Assembly (NCBI RefSeq): GCF_002005225.1 | Contig: NZ_CP019724.1 | Location: 1,054,001 to 1,118,000 of the forward strand | DNA length: 64,000 nucleotides | Origin: Streptomyces pactum | GTDB lineage: Bacteria; Actinomycetota; Actinomycetes; Streptomycetales; Streptomycetaceae | Reading direction: 5' to 3' | Shown here: positions 37,615 to 46,805 of the stretch, in pieces | Layout of the letters: every line of letters begins with the position of its first letter | Numbering within the stretch: the stretch's first letter is position 1 | The notes under the pieces: model-generated | What the model saw: the letters and a program-made list of their open reading frames with translations, nothing else | The model's database searches: none | What the model was told of the DNA's origin: nothing | Position numbers and translations under genes: made by a program

Positions 37615-38955
37615 CTACGCGTGGGCCGGTGACCGCCGCGCGTGCCGCAGCGCGCGCAGGATCGTGGCGGGTCGCATCACCGAGGCAGGGGACGCGAGCA
37701 GGTGCTGCACGTCGAGCATGACCCGGTGGGCGTCCCGCGAGACGTGACTGGCCAGCATCACCTGCCGGATGTAGGAGTTGAGCAGGCCGTTGCCGAACGG
37801 TCGGCTTCCCTCGGTCTCCGGGAAGACGAAGTCGCTGCCGGTCGCCATCTGCCAGGGCGTGTCGATGATCTTGCTCGTGGCGCGGTAGTAGGAGCGTGCC
37901 ATCGGCGCGGACGTAGCCCCGAACCGGTCGAGGCGGCGGCCCAGTTCGAGCGCCTCCAGAACGGCGACGGTCATGCCCTGGCCGTAGAGCGGGTTGAAGC
38001 TGCAGATCGCGTCACCGAGTGCCACGTGGCCCGCCGGCACCGTGCGCAGCCGCTCGTAGCGGCGCCGCTTGGCCGCCGGATAGGTGAACTTGCGGGCGTC
38101 CTGGTCGTCCAGGGACTCGGCCCGGGCGAGCAGCTCCGCCATCTCGGGGGCTTCGAGCCCGGCCGCGAACTCCTTGAACCCCTCACGGTCCACCGGCGCG
38201 TGAGCACGGTGCCAGCCGCCCAGGGTGACCATCCAGCGGTCCCCCTCGACGGCGAACGCGGCAGCGGCCCGCTTGTCGTGCGGCGGAACGGCGCTCATCA
38301 GGTACAGCAGCCCGTCGCCCGCCAGGTCTCCGGGCCTGCGCTTGAGCATCAGGGTCGTGTAGCCGACGTCGATCTTGACGGTGTCGGTCTCGGGCAGCGG
38401 GTACCCGAAGCGCTCCATCGACTGGGCGGGGCCCCCGCCGCCCCGCCCGGTGGCGTCGACGACGAAGTCGGCCCACAGCCGCTCACCGCCGTCCAGCTCG
38501 ACGCCCGTGATCCGTCCACCGCCGGCCAGGTATCCGCGCACCAGGGTCCGGTCGCGGACCGTCACGTTGGGCAGGGCCCGCACCCGGGCCCGGACGCTGT
38601 GTTCCAGGTAGGCGCGGGTGAGGCTGACTCCGCAGCGTCCGCTGGCGAATCGGGCCCGCAATGAGCCCATCTGGTGGAAGAGCAGGTCATGACCGGGGTC
38701 GAAGAGGACCGCGCCGCCCTCGACGAGTTCATCGGTGAGTCCGGGGAAAAGCTCGTCGAGCGCGATCCGGCCACTGATCAACAGGGCGTGCGCATGGCCT
38801 CCGTGCGGCACGGCACGGCGATTCTCCGCGCGTTTTGGAAGAGTGTCGCGATCGATGACCGTGACTCGGCGAAATCGCGAGGCCAGTGTTTTGGCGGCCG
38901 CCAGACCTCCCATGGAAGCGCCCATCACCACTGCGTGTTCACCGATCACGCCCAT
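37615..38955 (-). CDS. FAD-dependent monooxygenase/epoxidase-like protein
   Basis: 446 residues. FAD motif GASMGGLAAA (~11), conserved DRDTLP and HGGHAHAL, VVDATGRGG in the middle, and LGDAICSFNPLYGQGMTVA (~315). The pattern resembles flavin epoxidases and hydroxylases of polyketide tailoring (MonCI/LasC-like, from memory), though general FAD oxidoreductases share much of it. ATG at 38955 has GGAGG upstream; the ATG at 38970 does not. Divergent from the SDR gene and convergent with AraC1. Expected to oxidise a product of the right-hand PKS, which is inferred from location only. Confidence 0.78.
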   Translation of the reverse strand: MGVIGEHAVVMGASMGGLAAAKTLASRFRRVTVIDRDTLPKRAENRRAVPHGGHAHALLISGRIALDELFPGLTDELVEGGAVLFDPGHDLLFHQMGSLRARFASGRCGVSLTRAYLEHSVRARVRALPNVTVRDRTLVRGYLAGGGRITGVELDGGERLWADFVVDATGRGGGGPAQSMERFGYPLPETDTVKIDVGYTTLMLKRRPGDLAGDGLLYLMSAVPPHDKRAAAAFAVEGDRWMVTLGGWHRAHAPVDREGFKEFAAGLEAPEMAELLARAESLDDQDARKFTYPAAKRRRYERLRTVPAGHVALGDAICSFNPLYGQGMTVAVLEALELGRRLDRFGATSAPMARSYYRATSKIIDTPWQMATGSDFVFPETEGSRPFGNGLLNSYIRQVMLASHVSRDAHRVMLDVQHLLASPASVMRPATILRALRHARRSPAHA

Positions 38956-39191
38956 GCGTCCTCCATGCATCTTCTGCTGGGAAATGCCGAACAGGCGCGA
39001 CTGAGCCTTCCGACTTCCCCGAGTATTCTGCGGAGACCTTCTCCATGTCTTCTTCGAGCTTGCTCAACAGGTCCGTAATCGAGTCGAGTCGACTCCACCG
39101 CGGCTACAGTCCCTATCGTCCTGACTGTCTTTCGCCCGACAGCCCGGACGGGAACGGCATTTGCGACTGGACCGACGGGAGAGCACTCGGT

Positions 39192-40151
39192 ATGACCAGT
39201 TCCACTTCCGCGCCGTCCGCCACACCCTGGACGGAGGAGCAGATCCCCGATCAGAGGGGCCGGGTGGCCGTGGTCACGGGCGCCAACGCGGGCATCGGCT
39301 ACGTGACCGCCCGCGAGCTGGCCCGGCACGGCGCCCACACGGTCCTCGCCTGCCGCGACAGAAGCCGCGGCGAGGCCGCGCTGGCCCGGCTGCGCGACGA
39401 GGTGCCGGGTGCCCGGGTCGAGTTGCGGCTGGTCGACCTGGCCGATCTCGGGTCCGTCCGGGCCTTCGCGGACGGCTGGGACCACGACCGGCTCGACCTG
39501 CTCGTCAACAACGCCGGAATCGTGATGCCGCCGCTGACCCGGACCGCGGACGGATTCGAGGCCCAGTTCGGCGTCAACCACCTGGGCACCTACGCGCTCA
39601 CCGGCCGGCTCCTGCCCCATCTGCTGCGCGCGGACACGCCCCGCGTGGTCACGGTCAGCAGCGAGAGTCAGCTCACCGCCTCCTTCGACCTGGCCAACCT
39701 CAACGCGGAGCGCCGCTACCGCCCGAGTTCCGCCTACGCCCAGTCGAAGCGCGCCAACGTCTACTTCTCCGCGCAGCTTCATCGTTGGGCCCTCGCCCAG
39801 GGCGTCCCGCTGCGCAGCGTGATCGCCATCCCCGGCATGACGGACACCGGTGTGATCACCAAGTCGACCCGGTACGGCGCCCTGTGGCGGGCCGTGGTCC
39901 CCCGCCTCGTCGGCCTGGTGGCCAAGCCCGTCGTCGAGGGCGCGCGGCCCTCGCTCTACGCGGCCACGGTGCCTGATCTGCCGGGCGGTTCGTACGTCGC
40001 CCCGAGCGGCCCGCTGCAGATCCGGGGTGCGACGACGGTCCACCGCGGACGCCGCACGGTGTACGACGAGGCCACCGCCGTCGCGCTGTGGAATCTCTCG
40101 GAGCGGCTGACCAAGGTGCGTTACGAGCTTTCGGGCGCCCGGCCCGACTGA
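39192..40151 (+). CDS. Short-chain dehydrogenase/reductase
   Basis: 319 residues, classical SDR: TGANAGIG (~29-36), NNAG, catalytic Ser in VTVSSESQ and the YAQSK dyad (~182-186). The set resembles the retinol dehydrogenase/WWOX-like group of longer SDRs. It interconverts a hydroxyl and a ketone with NAD(P)H; the substrate is unknown. The ATG at 39192 has GGGAG about 10 bases upstream. The 236-base gap to the divergent monooxygenase (38956-39191) must hold both promoters; I see no other gene in it. Confidence 0.88.
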   Translation: MTSSTSAPSATPWTEEQIPDQRGRVAVVTGANAGIGYVTARELARHGAHTVLACRDRSRGEAALARLRDEVPGARVELRLVDLADLGSVRAFADGWDHDRLDLLVNNAGIVMPPLTRTADGFEAQFGVNHLGTYALTGRLLPHLLRADTPRVVTVSSESQLTASFDLANLNAERRYRPSSAYAQSKRANVYFSAQLHRWALAQGVPLRSVIAIPGMTDTGVITKSTRYGALWRAVVPRLVGLVAKPVVEGARPSLYAATVPDLPGGSYVAPSGPLQIRGATTVHRGRRTVYDEATAVALWNLSERLTKVRYELSGARPD

Positions 40152-40154
40152 CGA

Positions 40155-40176
40155 GTGCCCCGGCCGGCCGGGGCAC
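40155..40176 (+). terminator. Perfect palindrome after the SDR
   Basis: A 22-base perfect palindrome (arms GTGCCCCGGCC and its complement) begins 4 bases after the SDR stop, in the convergent gap to the gene ending at 40373. With no loop bases it could be a bidirectional terminator or a protein site. I see no gene in 40177-40372. Confidence 0.6.
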
Positions 40177-40372
40177 CGCCGCGTCAGCTCAGCCGGCTGT
40201 GCGGGGCACGGATTCTCCGGACGCCGTCCAGGCGGTGTCAGAGCGCCTTGATTCCCTCCCGGGCGTCCCGGCGGGCCGGCGCCGCCTGGGGCGCGGGCCA
40301 TCAGGACCACGGTGACGGCCGCAAGCTCCTCGGGCCCGGGCCGGCCCCTGCCCACCCGGATGCCGGAGCCGG

Positions 40373-41653
40373 TCAGGCGCGCACTCGCGGGCCGGTCACC
40401 TCGAGCAGCCCGTCGTCGTTCCAGCGGCCCATGCGGCCGGACACCGCGCAGGGCGTACCGAGGGGCGCGCTCAGGCCGCGCGCGCCCAGCCGGTCGAACG
40501 GCAGGGCCGCGCCCGAGGCCCAGATCTCGCCGGTACTGCCCATCGGGACCACGCGCCCCTCGATGTCACGGATGGTGATCCGGACCCGGGTCGTGGCGCC
40601 CCCCACGACATGGCCGCCGGGACGGTCGCCGCCGGGCGGCGCGTGCTCGACTGCCGCCCAGGGCAGCGCACCGTCCAGCGGGGAGAACTCGGCCAGCAGT
40701 CTGGTGTGGGGCAGGAGTGCGAAGTGCCGGTCCACGAGACCGGGCGGACACGGCTCGCCGACGAGGACCACGGTGCCCGGCCCCCGCGCCGGCGGCCGCG
40801 CGGTCTCGGCGAGTACGGCGGCGTACGTCTGCGGGCTGAACACGGCGGTCGCGATCCTTCCTGGCCCGGACCGCGGCACCGCGAGGCCCGAGCCGGTACC
40901 GACGGTCTGTCGGGCGTGCAGGGTGCCGCCCGCCGCGATCGACCACCACATCGAGGTGAGCGTGTCGGGACCGCCCGGTTCCGCACGGCAGAGAACCCCC
41001 CGGTCTGCGCGCCCCGCCCTGCGGACGCGGTCCGTCAGCGCCAGGGCCCAGGCCCGGTGATCGATGAGGTGGCCGGCCGGCGGTCCCGCCGGGTCCTGCT
41101 CGACGATCAGGTACGCGGCGTCCGTCGGGCTGGACCGGGGCAGCGAGCGGTCGACACGCAGCGGCGTGACCCTGGCCCAGGTCCGCTCGTCGTCCAGGAC
41201 CACCGCGGGACGCTGCCAGTGGGTCCGGGTGGCACCACTGCACAGCACGAGCTCGGCCCCGCTGACGGCCGCGATCCGCCCGCGCACGCCCGCCCCGGCA
41301 CCGCAGGGCACCGGGACGCACACTCCCCCGGCCTTCAACACGGCCAACTGCGCGACCAGCGCCTGAACGTGATCCGTGCAGTGCACGAGGACGGGATCGC
41401 CGAGCTGCACACCGGAGCGGAGGATAGCCGTCGCGAGACGGTCGGAGCGCTTTCCGGCCGCTTCGTACGTGATGCTGCGGCTGCCGTCCTCGACGGCGGT
41501 CGCGCCGGGTCTGCGCCCCGCGGCTCTGGCGAACAGGCCGTCAAGGGTGACCGCCCTGCCCAGCGGGACAGGACGCTTCTGCGGCACCGCCGGGACCGCC
41601 GGCGCGGCGGCAGTTCGTGGCGTGTCGGCCGTGGCCGTGGTTCCTGCGTGCAC
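40373..41653 (-). CDS. Degenerate adenylation-domain-like protein, probably inactive
   Basis: 426 residues with the fold pattern of AMP-forming ligases: TLDGLFARAAGRRPGATAVE and ITYEAAGKRSDRLA at the start, VLKAGGVCVPV, GRVVPMGSTGEIWASG and GRMGRWNDDGLLEVTG at the end. The ATP-binding core YTSGSTGxPKG is replaced by VEQDPAGPPAG, the NxYGPTE motif by EFSPLDG, and the protein stops at the hinge, so the C-terminal lid with its catalytic Lys is absent. I infer a pseudoenzyme or scaffold rather than a ligase. GTG start at 41653 has CTGGAGGG upstream. It follows the thioesterase gene by 190 bases on the same strand. Confidence 0.75.
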   Translation of the reverse strand: MHAGTTATADTPRTAAAPAVPAVPQKRPVPLGRAVTLDGLFARAAGRRPGATAVEDGSRSITYEAAGKRSDRLATAILRSGVQLGDPVLVHCTDHVQALVAQLAVLKAGGVCVPVPCGAGAGVRGRIAAVSGAELVLCSGATRTHWQRPAVVLDDERTWARVTPLRVDRSLPRSSPTDAAYLIVEQDPAGPPAGHLIDHRAWALALTDRVRRAGRADRGVLCRAEPGGPDTLTSMWWSIAAGGTLHARQTVGTGSGLAVPRSGPGRIATAVFSPQTYAAVLAETARPPARGPGTVVLVGEPCPPGLVDRHFALLPHTRLLAEFSPLDGALPWAAVEHAPPGGDRPGGHVVGGATTRVRITIRDIEGRVVPMGSTGEIWASGAALPFDRLGARGLSAPLGTPCAVSGRMGRWNDDGLLEVTGPRVRA

Positions 41654-41843
41654 CGAGCCCTCCAGGGAACTCCGGGGAAGCTGGTCAGGGAGTGACGGCC
41701 AGCGGAGACGTACTGATCTCGCTCTCCGTCGAGGATCTCGCCGACGCGCTCACCGAGCGGCCGGCAGGGCACGGCGCCGAGCCCGTCCTCCACCGCACGA
41801 CTCACCCCGGCGGTTCGGGCACCACCGGCGGCGGCTCACCGCC

Positions 41844-42629
41844 TCAGCTCGCGGGGACCGCCCGATCCGCCCGCAGCGTCCCGGTCACCAGGTCCACCAC
41901 CTCGTCCTCACGGTCGTCGAGGTAGAAGTGGCCGCTGTCCTCGAACACGCGCAGGGCGAAGGCTGCCCGAGTGTGGTCGGCCCAGGTGCGCACCTCGTCG
42001 AGCGTGGCCTTGGGGTCGGAGTCACCCACCAGGGCGGTGACCGGGGTGCGACGCAGGACCGCTCCGGGAAGGCAGCGGTACGTCTCGATCGCCGTGTAGT
42101 CGTTGCGTACGACCGGCAGGATCATCTGGCGCAGCGCCTCGTCGGCGAGGACCTCGGGCTGGGTGCCGCCGAGTTCGATGATCTCGTCCACCAGGCCGTT
42201 GTCGTCCCTGAGACGGACCCGTTCGTCGCGATACGTGGAAGGAGCCCGCCGACCGGACACGAACAGATGCGTGGGGGACAGTCCTTCGGCCTCCATGCGC
42301 AGCGCCACCTCGAAGGCGACGGTCGCGCCCATGCTGTGTCCGAACAGCGCCAGCGGCCGCTGCTGGGGGCCCGTGCGGGACAGCAGCGCCCGGTGGGCCT
42401 GGTCGGCCATGCTTCGTACGTCGGTGAGGAAGGGGTCGGCGCGCCGGTCGTGACGGCCCGGGTACTGCATGGAAAGCACTTCCACGGAGGGTCCCAGCCG
42501 TGCGGACAGCCGATGGTAGGTGCTGGCCGCGCCGCCCGCGTGCGCGAAGCACGCGAGCCGCCACCGGGGGTCGCGCGAGGGGTGGAACCGCCGGACCCAC
42601 GCGTCGGCCGCCGTCGTCATCTGCGCCAT
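41844..42629 (-). CDS. Discrete thioesterase (type II), second copy
   Basis: 261 residues with GHSMG (~98), FVSGRRAP, an Asp in VGDSDPKATLDE and His in FEDSGHFYL (~233): the canonical type II thioesterase set. It probably hydrolyses aberrant acyl groups from PKS carriers. It is clearly diverged from the thioesterase at 7045-7824, consistent with one editing enzyme per PKS system. ATG at 42629 with GGGGCGG upstream. It is 164 bases downstream of SARP2 and may be co-transcribed with it. Confidence 0.88.
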   Translation of the reverse strand: MAQMTTAADAWVRRFHPSRDPRWRLACFAHAGGAASTYHRLSARLGPSVEVLSMQYPGRHDRRADPFLTDVRSMADQAHRALLSRTGPQQRPLALFGHSMGATVAFEVALRMEAEGLSPTHLFVSGRRAPSTYRDERVRLRDDNGLVDEIIELGGTQPEVLADEALRQMILPVVRNDYTAIETYRCLPGAVLRRTPVTALVGDSDPKATLDEVRTWADHTRAAFALRVFEDSGHFYLDDREDEVVDLVTGTLRADRAVPAS

Positions 42630-42793
42630 TCGACCGCCCCGTTCATCGGCTTCCCCTCGTCGTGCGGGTGGCACGGCACGGGATGCCGCACGCTCACCAC
42701 ACTCTCCTGCGTGCGCGGGGGCCCGCGCATCTCCGTCGTTGCCCCATGCCCTCGCCGCTCGTCCCCCGCCGACGCCCGCCCGGGCATCCGCTC

Positions 42794-45139
42794 TCACGAG
42801 GACCGGCCGCCGCCCGACCTCGCCGTCCGCCGCTTTCCCTCGTGCGCCCCGCACCGCTCACTCGCGAGGGGTTCCCGGCACGGGGCCGCGCGCCGGGGCG
42901 GGGCAGCACCGGTCCCGGCACCGGCTTCCTCCGTGTCGCGCTGAGCGAGGAGCCTCGACAGTGCTCCCGTGCGACCGCGCAGCGGCTCCTCCTCCGCGCA
43001 TTCGGCGGCGTAGAGCCGCAGCAGGTCCGGGAATCTGTACCGGTCCGGCCCCGTCTGCTCCAGGAGATGGCCCGCCGCGAGCAGATCGAGCCGGCGGCTC
43101 GCGCCCTCCCGGGTGATGCCCGCGAGGGTGGCCGCCGTCGACTCCGTGATCTCCCTGCCCTGGTGCAGACCGAGTAGCCGGAACATCCGCGCGGCCTCGG
43201 GAGGCACGGCGCGGTAGGACTTCCGGAAGCTCATCCGCAGACTCGCGGCGGTGTCGCCCACCACGGTGAGCTGTTCGAGACGCCCGTTCTCGATGTCGTC
43301 GGCGAGCCTCGCCGGGGAGAGGGCGGGGTCCTCGACCAGGGCTCCGGCCGCGATCCGCAGCGGCAGCGGCAGGCAGCCGCAGAGCAGGGCGAGCCGGAAG
43401 GACTCCTGCCGTGCTCCCGTAAGGCGTCGCGGACCGGCCAGATACGCGAGCAGCCTCACCGACTCCTGGGGCGTCAGGGGCTTCAGTTCGATCCGCTCGG
43501 TGTGCGGCGACGGCAGCCTGCCGAGCTGACGCCAGCGGCTGGTGACCAGGACGCATGTCGGTCCCCCGGACAGCAGCGGGGCCAGGCTCTCGGTGTCGTG
43601 GGCGTCGTCGAGGAAGAGCAGGGTCCGCTTGCCGCTGAGCAGGGTGCGGTACAGGCGCGCGCGCCCGTCCACGGTGGCGGGCAGCCGCGTCTCGGCGACC
43701 CCGAGGCTGCGCAGAACGAGCCCCAGGGCTTCCCCTGCGCTCACCCGCGGGCGCCGGAGGCCGCTGCCGCACAGGTCGACGAAGAGCTGCCCGTCCGGGA
43801 ACCGCTCCGCGGTCTCGTGCGCGATCTGCAGCGCCAGCGCACTCTTGCCGACCCCGGGAGCACCGTCGATCACCGCGATCGCGGGCGCCTTCGCGGGATG
43901 GGCGCCGGCTTCGTCGACGAGGGACCGCAGGCGCCGCTGCTGCGCGGCTCGGCCGATGAACCCGCGGACGGTGGGCGGAAGTTGAGCTGGGCGCGGGGTG
44001 ACTCTGGCGGACCTGACCGACGGGACGGAGGGCGGACCCGGAACCTGCGTCGGTGTCCGGGGCGGGGCACAGGGCGGCGCGGAGGCCGGCGGGTGCGCGT
44101 CGGCCGCCGCCCCGGTACCGAGGCCGGCCCCCGTGCCGCACCCGGTACCGTCCTTCGCACCGGTGCCGCGCACTCCCCCTTGGATCCCGGCGCCACCGCC
44201 GGCCCCCGCGCGCCCGCCCGCCGGCCCCGAGCCCGCGCCGCCGCCCGCGCCCGTTCCCGCGCTCTCGGATTCGGTCCCGGCCGCTCCCGGCGCCGCGCCC
44301 CCGCCGGCGCGGTCGCCCCCGCCGGGTCCCTCCGCGCCCCCGTCCGCACCGATGACCAGCCGCCCACGGGCGTCCCGCCCGAGTGTCACAGGCTGGTCGG
44401 CGAGGATCCGCTCATGCAGCGCACGCAGGTCCGGACAGGGTTCTATGCCCAGCTCGGCGTGGAGCAGCTCACGGGTCTCACGGTAGACGGCCAGCGCGTG
44501 GGCGCGCCGTCCGCAGCCCTGGAGGGACATCATCAGCAGGGCCCTCAGCCGCTCGCGCAGCGGCGCCTTCACCACCAGGTCGCCGAGCGGTACGGCCGCC
44601 TCCGCGTGCCGGCCCGCCGCCAGCATCTCGGCGGCCCACTCCTCGACGGCGGTGAACCTCAGCTCCTGCAACCGCATGCGCTCCACCACCGCGAAGGGCC
44701 CCGGGACGGCGGTGTACGCCTCGGCCCGCCACAGGTCCAGGGCGGATTCGAGCAGGTCGAGCGCCGCCCTGCGCTCACCGCGGACGCAGAGCCTGCGAGC
44801 CTCCGCGAGGCGGTGCTCGAAGCAGCGCGCGTCCACGTTCGCCGGGTTCACCAGGAGCGCGTAGCCGCCGCCGGTCGACACCAGTGCGGGTCCGCCCGCC
44901 GTCTTCTCACGCGGAAGTCCGAGAGCGCGGCGCAACCCCGCCACGTAGGTGTGCACCGCGTTGCCCGCGGTCCTCGGCAGCTCGCTGCCCCAGACCGCGT
45001 CGGCTATCTCCTCGATGCTCACCGCTTCGTTGACACGACTCGCCAGGAACCCCAGAACGGCCTGCTGCTTCGGAGGCCCCACCACCACTCTCTGCCCGTG
45101 CTGCCAGGCCCGGACCGTCCCGAGCAGTTCCAGTCGCAT
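42794..45139 (-). CDS. SARP-family activator with NB-ARC domain (SARP2)
   Basis: 781 residues. Winged helix (~1-95, MRLELLGTVRAWQHG), transcriptional activator domain (~95-245), then a Gly/Ala/Pro-rich low-complexity linker of about 110 residues (~268-375). An NB-ARC NTPase follows (P-loop GAPGVGKSAL ~428, LLFLDDAHDTE). It is the same type as SARP1 and as close in layout as a paralogue, but with the inserted linker and a longer C-terminal tail; no TPR array. I found no TTA codon. It starts at 45139 exactly where the winged helix begins, and is divergent from AraC2. Confidence 0.9.
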   Translation of the reverse strand: MRLELLGTVRAWQHGQRVVVGPPKQQAVLGFLASRVNEAVSIEEIADAVWGSELPRTAGNAVHTYVAGLRRALGLPREKTAGGPALVSTGGGYALLVNPANVDARCFEHRLAEARRLCVRGERRAALDLLESALDLWRAEAYTAVPGPFAVVERMRLQELRFTAVEEWAAEMLAAGRHAEAAVPLGDLVVKAPLRERLRALLMMSLQGCGRRAHALAVYRETRELLHAELGIEPCPDLRALHERILADQPVTLGRDARGRLVIGADGGAEGPGGGDRAGGGAAPGAAGTESESAGTGAGGGAGSGPAGGRAGAGGGAGIQGGVRGTGAKDGTGCGTGAGLGTGAAADAHPPASAPPCAPPRTPTQVPGPPSVPSVRSARVTPRPAQLPPTVRGFIGRAAQQRRLRSLVDEAGAHPAKAPAIAVIDGAPGVGKSALALQIAHETAERFPDGQLFVDLCGSGLRRPRVSAGEALGLVLRSLGVAETRLPATVDGRARLYRTLLSGKRTLLFLDDAHDTESLAPLLSGGPTCVLVTSRWRQLGRLPSPHTERIELKPLTPQESVRLLAYLAGPRRLTGARQESFRLALLCGCLPLPLRIAAGALVEDPALSPARLADDIENGRLEQLTVVGDTAASLRMSFRKSYRAVPPEAARMFRLLGLHQGREITESTAATLAGITREGASRRLDLLAAGHLLEQTGPDRYRFPDLLRLYAAECAEEEPLRGRTGALSRLLAQRDTEEAGAGTGAAPPRRAAPCREPLASERCGAHEGKRRTARSGGGRSS

Positions 45140-45974
45140 GGACTCCCCTTCCCCGACACCGTCGATCATCCCAGCGCACTGCTCTCACCGGGCGTGTACT
45201 TCCCGCGCGCACATCTGGAGACGACGTTCCTCGATCACGACTGACAGCCGTCATACCCCAAGGCGGTACGGGTATCCACAGTGCAACCGACCACGTCCGG
45301 CGTCATCGCCCAGGTTGCTCAGCCGAGGGCACGACGGAGCGCGCACGCGTGGGTCGATGATGAAAAGCCCTGGCCAGGGACCTGTTGAGGCCGTCGGGGC
45401 ACTCCGTCGCGTGGATAAGCGGACTCTTCCGGACGCCTCCCCTCCATGGAAGCTGTCACTCCGCTAGTCAGCAAGGACGAAGAAGACAGAGCGACGGCCA
45501 GCGCTGCACGATCAGGTGTCAGAAAGGTCACCGCCGCAACATTTCACGGCGGCGGACACTCCGACGGATCGAAACCGCCGCCATCGCTCAGCGCAACTCC
45601 GCACCACGCCGGGACACTCCACAGCCCCGAGCTCCGCACGCGCACTCAGTCGTACTCCGCACCTTCAGTGACACACAGGGCAAAAGAGGCGAACTTGCAC
45701 CCGTACGGATCCCATGTCATCGGCGGTGCCGTAGGGCGCCCAGCGTCGACCGTCCACAGCTTCCTGGTTCCCGCAAGCCCTGCGACCGTGCCCGCCGACG
45801 AACCTCGTGTGCGACCCCAAGACCTCCCTACGAGGCCGCTTGGCCGCCGTGCGCGTCGCCTGGCTCTCCTCAGCCGGCTCGTTCCCTGAGGGGCGTGTCC
45901 CCCGACGCTCCCACGCACGCCCGCGCCGAGTAGCAGGCCCCCACCCATACGCCTCGCCCATCCCGGAGACAACC
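45140..45974. promoter_or_regulatory. Divergent SARP2/AraC2 intergenic region, no recognised gene
   Basis: 835 bases. Open frames here match nothing I know and lack ribosome sites. ATACCC and GGGTAT (45253-45258, 45270-45275) form a 6+6 inverted repeat with an 11-base spacer, 113-136 bases upstream of SARP2. The same GGGTATCCA word occurs at 36211-36219 in the SARP1/DUF5988 gap, with ATACCCC at 36153, so these may be shared regulator sites. Confidence 0.35.
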
Positions 45975-46769
45975 ATGGAACACTTGGTCCAGCGGTCGAT
46001 AGCCACCATGCACCATCGTTTCCACGAGCCATTGACACTGGACGACCTGGCACGTTCGGCCATGGTCAGCAAATTCTATTTTCTACGCGTGTTCAGCAGG
46101 GTGACCGGCGTGACGCCGGGCCGCTTTCTCAGCGCCGTCCGTCTCCACGAGGCCAAACGCCTGCTGCGCAGTACGTCCCTCAACGTCGCCGACATCTCCG
46201 CCCGCGTCGGGTACAGCAGCACCGGCACGTTCTCCCGGCGATTCAGTGAATCGGTGGGCGTCTCGCCCACCAAGTACCGGTGCCTGGCCTACGAACGGCA
46301 CTCAACCGGGCCGACGGCGGCTGACGACCTCCAGCCCACTGCGACACCCCACGCCGCCGCTCCGGTCACGCCCGCTCGTCAGACCGGGGCCAACACGGTC
46401 CACGGCACGATCGTCGCCGAGGATCACCCCCTGGACTCCGTCCGGCTCGGCGTCTTCAACAGCCCCATCCTGCAGGGCCACCCCGTCACCACCGCCGAGG
46501 TCAGCGCCCCCGGGCGCTACTTCCTGCCCGAGCTGCCGTCCGGCGTGTGGTACCTGCACGCCGTGGCCCGCTCCGACGCCGCGGCCGCCGTCGTCCCGCC
46601 CGGCGAACCGCAGCTCCTGGTCGACATGGTGGGGCCGCTGCGCTTCGGCCAGAACACCGATCTCCATGTGAATCTGACGTTGCGCCCGTTCACCTGGAGC
46701 CGCCCTCCGATCCTTTCGGCGCTCGAGGGCCTGGACCCGCTCGGCCGCGTGCCGGGCCGCGCCGCGTAG
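45975..46769 (+). CDS. AraC-type regulator with C-terminal beta domain (AraC2)
   Basis: 264 residues. N-terminal double helix-turn-helix (LTLDDLARSAMVSKFYF; RVTGVTPGRFLSAVRLHEAK; VADISARVGYSSTGTFSRRF). Then a linker and a beta-rich C-terminal domain (VHGTIVAEDHPLDSVRLGVF, GRYFLPELPSGVWYLHAVA, VNLTLRP), like the carboxypeptidase regulatory fold. It is a paralogue of AraC1 (36763-37497). ATG at 45975 has CGGAGAC upstream; longer frames upstream are unlike the family. It lies just before the C19 tract and PKS-D, so it is a candidate regulator of that assembly line. Confidence 0.85.
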   Translation: MEHLVQRSIATMHHRFHEPLTLDDLARSAMVSKFYFLRVFSRVTGVTPGRFLSAVRLHEAKRLLRSTSLNVADISARVGYSSTGTFSRRFSESVGVSPTKYRCLAYERHSTGPTAADDLQPTATPHAAAPVTPARQTGANTVHGTIVAEDHPLDSVRLGVFNSPILQGHPVTTAEVSAPGRYFLPELPSGVWYLHAVARSDAAAAVVPPGEPQLLVDMVGPLRFGQNTDLHVNLTLRPFTWSRPPILSALEGLDPLGRVPGRAA

Positions 46770-46786
46770 CCCCGGCCGACCGCTGT

Positions 46787-46805
46787 CCCCCCCCCCCCCC
46801 CCCCC
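46787..46805. repeat. C19 homopolymer tract
   Basis: Nineteen consecutive C on the plus strand, 17 bases after the AraC2 stop and 140 bases upstream of PKS-D. Such tracts slip during replication and sequencing and can fold into i-motif/G-quadruplex forms, so its length should be treated as uncertain. Confidence 0.9.

Noticed and set aside
40373..41653. Working NRPS adenylation domain or CoA ligase
   Set aside because: The ATP-binding loop, NxYGPTE motif and C-terminal lid are absent, and no condensation or carrier domain is attached.
45446..45889. 147-residue open frame upstream of AraC2
   Set aside because: No ribosome site, no recognised motif, and uneven composition; the opposite strand frames are equally unconvincing.
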